Notes: a model not told the origin generated them from the sequence alone. 64,000 nt of DNA from Clostridium kluyveri (GCF_001902295.1 NZ_CP018335.1:3720001-3784000), one strand, 5' to 3'. Positions 35,432 to 43,217 are shown, counted from the first letter of the stretch. Program-made: numbers and translations.

Positions 35432-35471
35432 TTTGGTATATTTATATCTACCTTGAAATTTGGTATATTTA
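35432..35471. promoter_or_regulatory. Direct repeat operator pair upstream of the 34857 regulator
   Basis: TTTGGTATATTTA occurs at 35432-35444 and again at 35459-35471, 27 bases apart, in the gap between the Cro-like gene and the next XRE gene. Identical 13-mers in a 110-base gap beside an HTH gene suggest operators. Confidence 0.55.
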
Positions 35472-35485
35472 ATTAAATGAGTTGG

Positions 35486-35716
35486 CTATACTACTTCTTT
35501 TTGAGTTGGTTCTGTTTCATCCAACCCCAGCAACTTACTTACTGATACTTCTAAGGCTTGGGATATTTTTAGCAATATATTTGTGGATGGATTCTCCCTA
35601 TCCCCAGTTTCCAATAATGCTATATATGCAGGGGTTACTTCTGCTTTTTCTGCCAGCTCTCTTTGCGATAAATTTTTTTGTGCTCTATATTTTTTAATAT
35701 TATTTTTTAGGTTCAT
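35486..35716 (-). CDS. Cro-like XRE repressor of the lytic operon
   Basis: ATG 35714-35716, after AGGAGG, gives 76 aa; an upstream GTG overlaps the RBS. The HTH (NIKKYRAQKNLSQRELAEKA, TPAYIALLETGDRENPS) is a classic small Xre/Cro. It is the first gene of the leftward early transcript, facing the repressor at 35882 across a shared operator region. Confidence 0.85.
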   Translation of the reverse strand: MNLKNNIKKYRAQKNLSQRELAEKAEVTPAYIALLETGDRENPSTNILLKISQALEVSVSKLLGLDETEPTQKEVV

Positions 35717-35730
35717 TTTTAAATGCACCT

Positions 35731-35867
35731 CCTAACTTTAATTACATTATACTTACTTTAAGTTAGCATGTCAATATAAATATTTACTAAAAGTTAGCAT
35801 TTATATTAATTACATTGTTTAAAAGGATAAAAATTAATAAAATAAACTTAAGTGTGCTAACTATTAG
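35731..35867. promoter_or_regulatory. Switch 1 operator region (GTTAGCA sites)
   Basis: Half-sites AGTTAGCA or its complement occur at about 35761-35768, 35792-35800 and 35854-35860, with a weaker CTAACTTTA at 35732-35740. The first overlaps the spacer of the leftward early promoter; the last lies just before the 35882 gene. A rightward promoter TTGTTT (35815-35820), 17 bases, TAAAAT (35838-35843) reads into the repressor. Confidence 0.7.
35746..35774 (-). promoter_or_regulatory. Consensus leftward early promoter (PR-like)
   Basis: On the minus strand TTGACA (35769-35774) and TATAAT (35746-35751) are separated by exactly 17 bases, a perfect sigma-A promoter. The spacer contains a TGCTAAC operator half-site, so repressor binding would block RNA polymerase directly. 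It drives the Cro-like gene and the whole early operon. Confidence 0.92.
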
Positions 35868-35881
35868 AAAGCAGGTATATT

Positions 35882-36187
35882 ATGAATGATGTAACTTTTG
35901 TCGCTAAAAGAATAACTGAATTAAGATTAAGTAAAAATATCTCTAGTAGAAAATTAAGCCTTGATTTAGGTTTATCAAACTCATATATAACTCAAATTGA
36001 AAATGGAAATAAATTACCATCTTTAGATAATCTATTTAAAATATGCAACTATTTTGGAATAAGTATTAGTGATTTCTTCAATTCATCTTCTATTACTCCT
36101 GAAATAAGAAATCTACTTGATACTATTCGTGACCTTACTCCAGAGCAATTAGAATTATTATCTAAGTTCATACAATCCCTAAAATAA
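35882..36187 (+). CDS. XRE-family repressor, switch 1
   Basis: The 101-aa protein has an N-terminal HTH (RITELRLSKNISSRKLSLDL, SNSYITQIENGNKLPS) and a short helical tail (DLTPEQLELLSKFIQSL). It is transcribed divergently from the Cro-like gene with shared operators, the arrangement of a lysogeny repressor. It is short for a self-cleaving CI and has no peptidase domain. Confidence 0.82.
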   Translation: MNDVTFVAKRITELRLSKNISSRKLSLDLGLSNSYITQIENGNKLPSLDNLFKICNYFGISISDFFNSSSITPEIRNLLDTIRDLTPEQLELLSKFIQSLK

Positions 36188-36209
36188 ATTCTGAAAGGAT
36201 ATGATATAA

Positions 36210-36488
36210 ATGTCTTCTACCGAAAAACTATTGCAACAAATACTTGACTCTCAGAATAAGACCAATGAACGTCTTGATAAACTTGAAGCTCAAACATCTG
36301 AAAACACTCAAATACTCAAAGCTCTTGAGCATAATTCACAAGAACATAAAGCTTTACTTGATCAACTCAACCACAGGGTTGCATCAGTTGAGGGTAAAGT
36401 TGATGCCATATCAAAAGATTTAACTATGGTAGAAGCTGTTGCTGGCAAGAACATGACCGACATAGCTTTTCTTAAGGGTATTAGGTAG
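36210..36488 (+). CDS. Coiled-coil protein between the two switches
   Basis: The 92-aa protein is one long heptad-rich helix (QILDSQNKTNERLDKLEAQ, HRVASVEGKVDAISKDL). It is co-directional with the repressor 22 bases upstream and convergent with the next XRE gene. Such proteins are common in Clostridium lysogeny regions; function unknown. Confidence 0.65.
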   Translation: MSSTEKLLQQILDSQNKTNERLDKLEAQTSENTQILKALEHNSQEHKALLDQLNHRVASVEGKVDAISKDLTMVEAVAGKNMTDIAFLKGIR

Positions 36489-36505
36489 ATGGATCTCCGC
36501 ATCCA

Positions 36506-36781
36506 TCACACGACCTCCTTTTGAGTTTCCTTTGTTATCTGTTTGGCAACTTTATCATCAAAAAAAATATTATTAAAGAAGATAAAAGCAGGATCTTTTT
36601 TAAAAATTTTGCTAATCTTATACATCTCACTCTCCGAAAAATCGGCATACCCATTTTCTTTCCTGTTATACGTAGACTCTGATATGCCAATTTTCCTAGC
36701 TATATCAGACTGCTTTAAATTATTTTCCACTCTTAACCCTTTTAATTTAAAGTTAGCCTTTCTCTTTTCCAATACTTTCAC
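36506..36781 (-). CDS. XRE-family Cro-like protein, switch 2
   Basis: The 91-aa product has an HTH (LKGLRVENNLKQSDIARKIG, SESTYNRKENGYADFS). It is divergent from the 36933 repressor across a region with repeated TTTGGCAACTT sites, and one site lies inside its own 3' end. It ends converging on the coiled-coil gene, so its transcript does not enter the early operon directly. Confidence 0.8.
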   Translation of the reverse strand: MKVLEKRKANFKLKGLRVENNLKQSDIARKIGISESTYNRKENGYADFSESEMYKISKIFKKDPAFIFFNNIFFDDKVAKQITKETQKEVV

Positions 36782-36942
36782 CTCATTTCTTTTTGTTATC
36801 CATATGGTAACTTTATTGTATTATACATTTGGCAACTTGTCAATAACTTTTAATAAGAAATATTTTATTTTTGGCAACTTAGATTTTATTTTTGGCAACT
36901 ACATGCTATTATAATTTTAAAGAGGTGTTATTATGGCAACTT
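36542..36942. promoter_or_regulatory. Switch 2 operator array (TTTGGCAACTT sites)
   Basis: Copies are at 36542-36552 (inside the 36506 gene), 36828-36838, 36870-36880, 36891-36901 and, as ATGGCAACTT, over the start codon of the 36933 gene; a variant ATGGTAACTTT is at 36804-36814 within a near-palindrome. TATAAT at 36910-36915 reads into the repressor. All copies have the same orientation. Confidence 0.75.
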
Positions 36943-37358
36943 TTAATCAAAGAATGAAAGAACTTAGAGCAGAAAAAAATATAACATTAGAAGAATTAGC
37001 AAAAGTTTTAAATACAACTAAATCTACTTTATCGAGGTATGAAAATAATTTGAGAACTCCAAATGCAGATTTTATAAACCAATTGGCCAAATATTTTAAC
37101 GTATCCTTAGATTATCTTCTGGGTAATACCGATAAAAAAGAACCAGAAATCAATATTCCAAAGGAATATACAGATAAATACAAAATTACTTCTCGTGATA
37201 AAAAGCAATATTTAGAACATATGAAAAAAGCAAATGAAGCTTTCTTTATGAATGATGAATTTGACGAAGAGGATAAAAAAGAAATATTAGATACAATGGC
37301 AGAAATATTTTGGAAGGCTAAAGCAATGAATAAAAGAAAACCTAAAGAAGGTAAGTAG
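36933..37358 (+). CDS. XRE-family CI-like repressor, switch 2
   Basis: The 141-aa protein has an N-terminal HTH (RMKELRAEKNITLEELAKVL, TKSTLSRYENNLRTPN, FNVSLDYLLG) and an acidic helical C-terminus. It is followed by an ImmA-type peptidase, the pairing used in ICEBs1 and related elements, where ImmA cleaves the repressor to induce excision. It is probably the main lysogeny repressor. Confidence 0.87.
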   Translation: MATFNQRMKELRAEKNITLEELAKVLNTTKSTLSRYENNLRTPNADFINQLAKYFNVSLDYLLGNTDKKEPEINIPKEYTDKYKITSRDKKQYLEHMKKANEAFFMNDEFDEEDKKEILDTMAEIFWKAKAMNKRKPKEGK

Positions 37359-37366
37359 GTGGTCTG

Positions 37367-37822
37367 ATGATAAATATTCATGCAAGAGTTAAACACTTAA
37401 TTCAAAAATACGGCACAAGAGATCCTGAAAAACTTGCAAGGGAATTAAAAATAACAATAATTAAAAGACCTTTTAAAAAAACTATGGGATTTTTTAAAAA
37501 AGACTTAGGTAAAAAATTTGTAATAGTAAACTCAAATCTAGATGAATTCATACAAAGATTAGTATTAGCACACGAATTAGGACACGCCTTACTACATTCT
37601 AGTAATCAAACCTCATACATACATGAATACACACTCTTCCCTAGAGGTAGAGTTGAAATAGAAGCTAATAAATTCGCAGCAGAACTTTTAATTGATGAAG
37701 CTGAAATTGACAAATGCTATTTAGAAAACATGTGCACAAGCCAAGTCGCATCATATTTTGGAGTCCCTAAAAAACTAGTTGAATATAAATTTGATAAATA
37801 TATAATACACAGGGAAGGATAG
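37367..37822 (+). CDS. ImmA/IrrE-type metallopeptidase (anti-repressor protease)
   Basis: The 151-aa protein has the zincin site LVLAHELGHALLHS and a downstream IEANKFAAELLI glutamate, as in ImmA. In ICEBs1, ImmA cleaves ImmR after DNA damage or quorum signals. It starts 8 bases after the repressor, so both are co-expressed. Confidence 0.9.
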   Translation: MINIHARVKHLIQKYGTRDPEKLARELKITIIKRPFKKTMGFFKKDLGKKFVIVNSNLDEFIQRLVLAHELGHALLHSSNQTSYIHEYTLFPRGRVEIEANKFAAELLIDEAEIDKCYLENMCTSQVASYFGVPKKLVEYKFDKYIIHREG

Positions 37823-37828
37823 ATTTAA

Positions 37829-38899
37829 ATGGAAATCAAAGAAAAAATACAAGCATTATCAGATAGAGCTGAAATGTTAGTAACTCAGATTAAAACAGAA
37901 GAGGCAACCAAGCAGTCATTAATATTACCATTTTTTCAAATGTTAGGATATGATGTATTCAATCCTCTTGAATTTTGTCCTGAATTTGACGCTGATTATG
38001 GTGTGAAAAAAGGGGAAAAAGTTGATTATGCAATTCTCATAAACGGAATTCCTACAATTCTTGTAGAGGCAAAAGACTGCAATGATAATCTTGATAAACA
38101 TGGTTCTCAACTTTTTAGATATTATACCACATCATCAGCCAAATTCGGAATTTTAACTAATGGTATAAAATATAGATTTTACGCAGATTTAGATGAACCA
38201 AATAAAATGGATGAAAAACCATTCTTTGAAATTAATTTATTTGATTTAAAAGATAGCTCCATTGAATACTTAAAACGATTTTCTAAAGATGAACTTGATG
38301 TAGATGCAATCATTAATTCTGCATCTGATTTAAAATATACAAGCCTTATAAAGGATTTTCTAAAAAAACAAATAGAGAAACCATCCGAAGATTTTGCTAA
38401 TTATATATTAGGAGAAATATATGAAGGCAGAAGAACATCTTCCATTATAGAAAAATTTATTCCCATAGTAAAAAAATCACTTAACCAATTTATTAATGAA
38501 ACTATGAGTGATAAATTTAGGGAAACATTGAAAGGAACAGATTCAGAAGTTACTAATACATCAAAAGAAGAGATTGCTGTTACAGAGGATGTTGCTGAAG
38601 ATAAGCACAAAATTCTCACTACAGTAGAAGAACTCGAAGCATACGCAATAATAAAATCGATTCTCCGAAACAACGTTGATTTATCACATATTACATACAA
38701 AGATACCGAATCATATTTTGGAATCTTATTTGATAATAATACAAGAAAATGGATTTGTAGATTATATATTAACGTAAAAAAAATACTGACATTACCTAAT
38801 GAAGATAAAACTCATACAAAATATGAATTAAATTCTTTAGATGATTTATACTCATATTCAGATAAATTAATTGAGGTGTTAAATAGATATATTAATTAA
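37829..38899 (+). CDS. Stand-alone HsdR N-terminal (HSDR_N) nuclease-domain protein
   Basis: The 356-aa protein starts like type I restriction R subunits (KQSLILPFFQMLGYDVFNP) with a PD-(D/E)XK core: VDYAI and ILVEAKDC, then QLFRYYTTSSAKFGILTNG. There is no helicase domain and no HsdM/HsdS nearby. The C-terminal third (270-356) is a separate domain. It is the last gene of the repressor transcript, so it is expressed in lysogens; superinfection defence is an attractive inference. Confidence 0.85.
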   Translation: MEIKEKIQALSDRAEMLVTQIKTEEATKQSLILPFFQMLGYDVFNPLEFCPEFDADYGVKKGEKVDYAILINGIPTILVEAKDCNDNLDKHGSQLFRYYTTSSAKFGILTNGIKYRFYADLDEPNKMDEKPFFEINLFDLKDSSIEYLKRFSKDELDVDAIINSASDLKYTSLIKDFLKKQIEKPSEDFANYILGEIYEGRRTSSIIEKFIPIVKKSLNQFINETMSDKFRETLKGTDSEVTNTSKEEIAVTEDVAEDKHKILTTVEELEAYAIIKSILRNNVDLSHITYKDTESYFGILFDNNTRKWICRLYINVKKILTLPNEDKTHTKYELNSLDDLYSYSDKLIEVLNRYIN

Positions 38900-38919
38900 A
38901 ATTAGAGATTCAGATAAAT

Positions 38920-38945
38920 AAAGGAGCCTTTTATATGGCTCCTTT
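38920..38945 (+). terminator. Terminator of the repressor operon
   Basis: AAAGGAGCC and GGCTCCTTT form a 9-bp stem with an 8-base loop, followed by AATCTT. It lies 21 bases after the HSDR_N stop and is symmetrical enough to serve the converging YhfC gene too. Confidence 0.8.
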
Positions 38946-38994
38946 AATCTTATAAATTATACAATATCCTTGTTCTTTAGTTATTCATGCCGTT

Positions 38995-39795
38995 TTAATA
39001 CACCTTTTCAGAAGAAGTTTTGTCAAATGAAACCTTTGATTTAATGATGAAAATTAAAGATATAATAGCGACTACTAAAACTATACCCTCTATTAAAAAT
39101 ATACTTTTGATCTTTCCTGCTTGATACAAAGCAGCAGGAAAATCAATTATAGCATGGATTATTATAGCATATAAAAGATATATTTTCTTCCCTTTTTTAA
39201 TTCCATATAACACCACAAGAGATAGAGCTATATGTAATGGCAGTACCAGCATTCTTTCTATACCTATAAACCCAAACATATAATATGGAGTGTTCTCTAA
39301 GCTATTTTTTATTGATGCTAACATACTAACAGGAATCTTAGCACTAAGAACTTTTTCAAAAGTACCAGAGTTTATTAAATTTGAATATACTATATTTTGT
39401 ATACCTGCAACTCCACCTATTAATATAGCCTCTATTCCACCATGGCCTATACCATAGGCAATTCCATCTTTCCATTCTCTTTGATCTTTAAGTAAAAACT
39501 TAAAACCAATATATCTACCCACTTCTTCAAATATTCCTGCTGCAAGTCCTCCATAAATCATAAATAGCCATGGATTCTTTAATAATGCTACGGTGTTAGG
39601 GTTCTTTGTTAATACAAAATAATGTAATGCTTTTTCTAAAACCTGAGAAAATATTATAAATATTAATACTCCTATAAATACACATTTTATTGATATTTTA
39701 TACTTTTTATAAAAGTAAGCTACTAACACTAAAGGTAACCCAACTGAAATAATTAGAGATATAATTAAGAACATAATTGATGTATTACTTACCAT
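38995..39795 (-). CDS. YhfC family intramembrane metalloprotease-like protein
   Basis: The 266-aa protein has about seven hydrophobic helices. Conserved positions fit the YhfC family: FEEVGRY (E90, E91), GIGHGGIE (H118, E122), H188 and H214/D218 (IHAIIDF). These resemble the CPBP/PrsW glutamic-type membrane protease site. TATAAT (39840-39845) precedes an AAAGGAGG site. It is a cargo gene on the minus strand. Its neighbour encodes a peptide precursor, but a link is only speculative. Confidence 0.82.
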   Translation of the reverse strand: MVSNTSIMFLIISLIISVGLPLVLVAYFYKKYKISIKCVFIGVLIFIIFSQVLEKALHYFVLTKNPNTVALLKNPWLFMIYGGLAAGIFEEVGRYIGFKFLLKDQREWKDGIAYGIGHGGIEAILIGGVAGIQNIVYSNLINSGTFEKVLSAKIPVSMLASIKNSLENTPYYMFGFIGIERMLVLPLHIALSLVVLYGIKKGKKIYLLYAIIIHAIIDFPAALYQAGKIKSIFLIEGIVLVVAIISLIFIIKSKVSFDKTSSEKVY

Positions 39796-39875
39796 GAAAT
39801 TCCTCCTTTCATATATAGAGATCTACTAATATTAATAAATTATACTCTATTTTTTACATTTTAAAAACTCATCCT

Positions 39876-40838
39876 TTATTGTGGTGGATTACATACTTTA
39901 CAAGGTTCATAGCCTTCTGCTTTTGCTTCTGATAAGAATACAGCCGTAGAACTGTTTTTTATTGTTCTGCAACCAGCATTATGGTACTTGTGACCTGTGG
40001 GTGTTATATATACTGTTGTTCCCTGATTATCTGACGAAGCACTTTGCTGTACAGTGCTTTGCTGTGTTGCAGAACTATTGCTTTGATCCGAACTACTATT
40101 TCCAGCACTACTGCTATCACTAATTTGACTGGTACTAGATGTGCTTGTCCCAATATCGCTTCCGGCACTGCTATTATTTACTTGAGCTATGGTATCCCCC
40201 TTTGTAGTTCCATTTATATTTATTGCCCATAATCCCCTGCTGCTATCTCTAGCATTTGCACAGAAATTCTTAAAATATTCGGCATATTTTACATTAGGTT
40301 GTACAGTCATCTGCTGAGCATATCCATTGTAAGCTAATATAGCATTAAACATCTTATTTCTAATTTCATCATCCGTTATTTCATCATCCGTTATTTCAGT
40401 AGGCGGCTGAATCCATACATACCTTAAAAGTCTGCCATAAGTATCTGTATCCCCTGTATCTTTCTCAAGATATACGGTTTTTCCTACTAATTGTGACTTG
40501 GTATAGTTAGAGGCTTCTTCTCCATATTCTTCATGTTGTGTTGTACTTTCTGGAGTATTCACCCCTATTAATCTGACCTTTTGATATTGACCATCTTTTG
40601 TTGTTACTCCGATTGTATCTCCATCTATTCCTTTAGTTACACTAACTGTTTCTAATTGTATTGGAGATTTAGAAGTATCCGCAGTCGTGTTCTTGGTAGA
40701 TGTAGTTTTAGATGCGCTTTGCTGTGTTGAGGTACTACTATTGGAGCTAGTTTTGGTATCATCCGAACATCCTGCTACTGAAGTTAAAAACGTAAAAATT
40801 ACAATTACAAAAAGAAGTTTATTAACAAGTCTTTTCAT
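39876..40838 (-). CDS. Secreted lipoprotein nuclease (staphylococcal nuclease/thermonuclease family)
   Basis: The 320-aa protein has a lipobox (LTSVAGC, Cys24), a Ser/Thr-rich spacer and an SNase domain from about residue 60. Active-site residues are visible: GIDGDTIGV (D72/D74), VRLIGVNTPES (R89, E97) and DTYGRLLRYVW (R136). A TEITDDEITDDEI segment comes from a 15-base tandem duplication. The C-terminal YHNAGCRTIKNSSTAV plus GYEPCKVCNPP is an Ada-like Cys pair domain. It probably degrades extracellular DNA, possibly incoming phage or competing DNA. Confidence 0.9.
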   Translation of the reverse strand: MKRLVNKLLFVIVIFTFLTSVAGCSDDTKTSSNSSTSTQQSASKTTSTKNTTADTSKSPIQLETVSVTKGIDGDTIGVTTKDGQYQKVRLIGVNTPESTTQHEEYGEEASNYTKSQLVGKTVYLEKDTGDTDTYGRLLRYVWIQPPTEITDDEITDDEIRNKMFNAILAYNGYAQQMTVQPNVKYAEYFKNFCANARDSSRGLWAININGTTKGDTIAQVNNSSAGSDIGTSTSSTSQISDSSSAGNSSSDQSNSSATQQSTVQQSASSDNQGTTVYITPTGHKYHNAGCRTIKNSSTAVFLSEAKAEGYEPCKVCNPPQ

Positions 40839-41132
40839 TTTGATTTATCCCCCTTATTTTCCTTTAATAAACTTTCACACTAGGTATTTCTACGTATATT
40901 TCTAAAATCCTCCTAAAAGTGATAAAAAATCTAATTATTTAGGACATAATATTTATACAAAAGATACATTATTAAACTATAAGAATTTATAAAATTCTTA
41001 TAAAAATCTATCAAACTTTCAAGAAATAAAACTTAATTTTCTTAAATTTTATTTCTTTTGTAAAATATAGCAGGAAAATTGAATATCTTGTAGAATTTAT
41101 ACATTAAAACGTTTTAAGGAGGTATATGGCAA

Positions 41133-41276
41133 ATGAAATTCTCCAAAGAAAGGCTATTAAGGAAAAGTATGAAAATAGTAGGTTCGTTGTTTCTATTTCT
41201 AGCAACAATAGTTATAGTTCCAACATCAATAGGTGTTGGCCATCAGCCAAAATGTCCTGATGAATTTCTAAGATAA
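41133..41276 (+). CDS. agrD: AgrD-like cyclic lactone autoinducer precursor
   Basis: The ATG at 41133 lies 9 bases after AGGAGGT; an ATG at 41126 in another frame is too close to the site. The 47-aa product has a basic amphipathic N-terminus (MKFSKERLLRKSMK), a hydrophobic helix (LFLFLATIVIVP) and an acidic tail HQPKCPDEFLR, the AgrD layout (leader, pheromone core, charged recognition tail). The usual ring cysteine before QP is missing: Ser32 or Cys41 would have to close a ring. An AgrC-like kinase follows at 41383, but no AgrB protease is visible. Confidence 0.75.
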   Translation: MKFSKERLLRKSMKIVGSLFLFLATIVIVPTSIGVGHQPKCPDEFLR

Positions 41277-41287
41277 TCAATTAATTT

Positions 41288-41352
41288 TTTATAAATGTTG
41301 TAGTTAAAATTTCTATAAAAACGTAAGAATATTAACCTACAGCATTTATAAA
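41288..41352 (+). promoter_or_regulatory. Long imperfect hairpin between agrD and agrC
   Basis: TTTATAAATG (41288-41297) pairs with CATTTATAAA (41343-41352), extended inward by TTGTAG/CTACAG and TTAA/TTAA, about 20 bp with one G-U-like mismatch and one bulge. It separates the pheromone and kinase genes and could attenuate or process the mRNA, giving more AgrD than AgrC. Confidence 0.65.
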
Positions 41353-41382
41353 ATATCTTAAAAAAACAAAGGAGGAATTCAT

Positions 41383-42699
41383 ATGTACTTGATTGCAAGA
41401 GAAATAATACTGGATATTATTGAAGCATTACTTCTTTTAGGAATTTTTCAAGCATTATATAATAAAAAGAAATTTATAATACAGCATAAGATTAGATCAG
41501 TATTATTTTGTATACTATATGTTTTTATAGCTTATTGTATTACATTCAATGTAACATTAACTTATCACTCTTTAATTCTTATAATTTTATATATTTTATT
41601 ACTTTCTTACATTACAAAAATAAGAATTTTTGATTCTACAATTATAGTTTGCTTGCTTTTTACAATAGTTTTCAGTACAGAATTTCTTATTGAAATAATT
41701 GAACTATTTATATTAAAAGTAAATTTAAATCAACTAGTTTCAAATTCTACATATTTATCGAGCATTATTTTAATTTCAAAGTTATTACAAATTTTTATTG
41801 TAGCAATGATTTTAAAATTTAACTCATATTTTACTAAACTTAAATTATTTGAAAAAGAAGGGGCTATTTTCGCCAACTTAATAATTGAATTAGGTGTATT
41901 TTCTACATTCATATTTTGTGTTAACTTTGGTATTTTCCATATAAAAAATATCGAAACCTATAATATTATTATTTTTATAATTTATTTTATATTTTTAGTG
42001 GCAAAATTCAGAAGCTTAAAAGAAAGACAGCTGGCCGTAAATATAAATATCAATTATAAAATCCAAGAGCAGCAAATTAAAAATATGGAGGAAATAATAA
42101 GTATCATAAGGCAAGAAAAACATGATTTTGCCAACCATATAAATGTTATACAAGGACTGTGTTTATTAAACAAGCCTGATACCGTAGAGAAGATAGATAG
42201 TTATGTACGAAAAATTTCAGGTACAATACATTCCTCTTTTAGGTATTTGGATACAGGAAATGATTACATAGATGGTATGTTATCCATAAAAAATAACTAT
42301 GCAATGAAAAACAATATTGATTTTAAAGTTATAATTGATGAACCTTTCAGCTCAATAAAAATTAGAGAAGACGAATTGATAAGTATTATGAGTAATCTTA
42401 TAGACAATGCATTTGAAGCATTCACTAAATCAGATGTTGGAAATAAAGAAATATCCATCACCACTTTTAAGGAAGACACAAACTTTTGTATTGAGATAGC
42501 CGACAATGGGGATGTTATCCCTGAAAATATAATAGAAAAAATTTTCAATAGAGGTTTTTCTACAAAAGTTAAACAAAATGATCTTCATGGATTCGGATTG
42601 TATATTATTAAACAATTAGTTGAAAAAAATAATGGGACTATATCCGTAGAAAGTATTCCAGGAAAAACTAAGTTTGTGATAAAGTTTAGAATGGATTAA
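41383..42699 (+). CDS. agrC: AgrC-like GHKL sensor histidine kinase
   Basis: The 438-aa protein has about six N-terminal membrane helices (to about residue 205), a dimerisation helix with phospho-acceptor His247 (RQEKHDFANHINVIQGL), an N-box SNLIDNAFEA (337-346) and G-boxes (IADNGD, GFGLYIIKQLVE). This is the architecture of peptide-sensing AgrC/VirS kinases. It starts after AAAGGAGG downstream of the AgrD-like gene. No response regulator is encoded in the window, so signalling would need a host AgrA or another partner. Confidence 0.88.
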   Translation: MYLIAREIILDIIEALLLLGIFQALYNKKKFIIQHKIRSVLFCILYVFIAYCITFNVTLTYHSLILIILYILLLSYITKIRIFDSTIIVCLLFTIVFSTEFLIEIIELFILKVNLNQLVSNSTYLSSIILISKLLQIFIVAMILKFNSYFTKLKLFEKEGAIFANLIIELGVFSTFIFCVNFGIFHIKNIETYNIIIFIIYFIFLVAKFRSLKERQLAVNININYKIQEQQIKNMEEIISIIRQEKHDFANHINVIQGLCLLNKPDTVEKIDSYVRKISGTIHSSFRYLDTGNDYIDGMLSIKNNYAMKNNIDFKVIIDEPFSSIKIREDELISIMSNLIDNAFEAFTKSDVGNKEISITTFKEDTNFCIEIADNGDVIPENIIEKIFNRGFSTKVKQNDLHGFGLYIIKQLVEKNNGTISVESIPGKTKFVIKFRMD

Positions 42700-42736
42700 A
42701 TAGATAAAGCTCTTACATAGAAAAGTAACTAAAATA

Positions 42737-42745
42737 TGGTATAAT
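42737..42745 (+). promoter_or_regulatory. Extended -10 promoter of the small membrane protein gene
   Basis: TGG TATAAT at 42737-42745 is a strong extended -10 on the plus strand. It gives a leader of about 90 bases with small stems (CTCTT/AGAGG) before the RBS, so the 42848 gene is transcribed independently of agrC. Confidence 0.6.
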
Positions 42746-42847
42746 ATTTACCAAGAGAATAAAAATGTTTTTAGTTAGTCACCTTCCGGAATTTATCTCT
42801 TACAAAGAGGTCGTTGCGGTTAATAGACAGCAGAGGAGGTGGCAAAT

Positions 42848-43027
42848 TTGAGTGAAACTATCATTGCATTAGGATTTATATGTGTCACATCACTTGGCTT
42901 AACAGCTATGGTGATTATAGGAACATATTTAAAAGATAGACTTGAAATCAAAGGTAAGTCTTCAGTTCACAAGTTAACTGAAAATGAAATTTCTATAACT
43001 GCTGAAGATAAAAACTCAAAAAACTAA
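42848..43027 (+). CDS. Small single-TM protein with structured leader
   Basis: TTG at 42848-42850 lies 8 bases after AGGAGGT and is favoured over a GTG inside the RBS. The 59-aa product has a hydrophobic helix (IIALGFICVTSLGLTAMVIIG) and a charged tail. It has its own promoter, a leader of about 90 bases and a strong terminator. The layout resembles small membrane peptides such as type I toxins, but no antisense RNA is evident. Confidence 0.6.
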   Translation: MSETIIALGFICVTSLGLTAMVIIGTYLKDRLEIKGKSSVHKLTENEISITAEDKNSKN

Positions 43028-43057
43028 AAATGCACCTTTCCTACAAAGTGCATTTTT
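43026..43057 (+). terminator. Terminator after the small membrane protein gene
   Basis: AAAAATGCAC/GTGCATTTTT is a perfect 10-bp stem with a 12-base loop ending in T residues, starting at the stop codon. Confidence 0.85.
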
Positions 43058-43217
43058 AAACGCTAAAAATAGTTAACTTTAAAAACCGTAACGGCTTCTT
43101 TTAAATATATTATACCACAATTATATTAAATTTAAACTTGTTTAACCTTAATTTTAAAATCAAATTATAAGATGTTTATGTAGCTATAGTTAATCATTTT
43201 ATCCTCTTTTAAGTAAT

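Noticed and set aside
41126..41275. Alternative ATG ORF overlapping agrD in another frame
   Set aside because: The ATG is only 2 bases after the AGGAGGT site and the translation has no family features, whereas the 41133 ATG has ideal spacing and gives an AgrD-like peptide.
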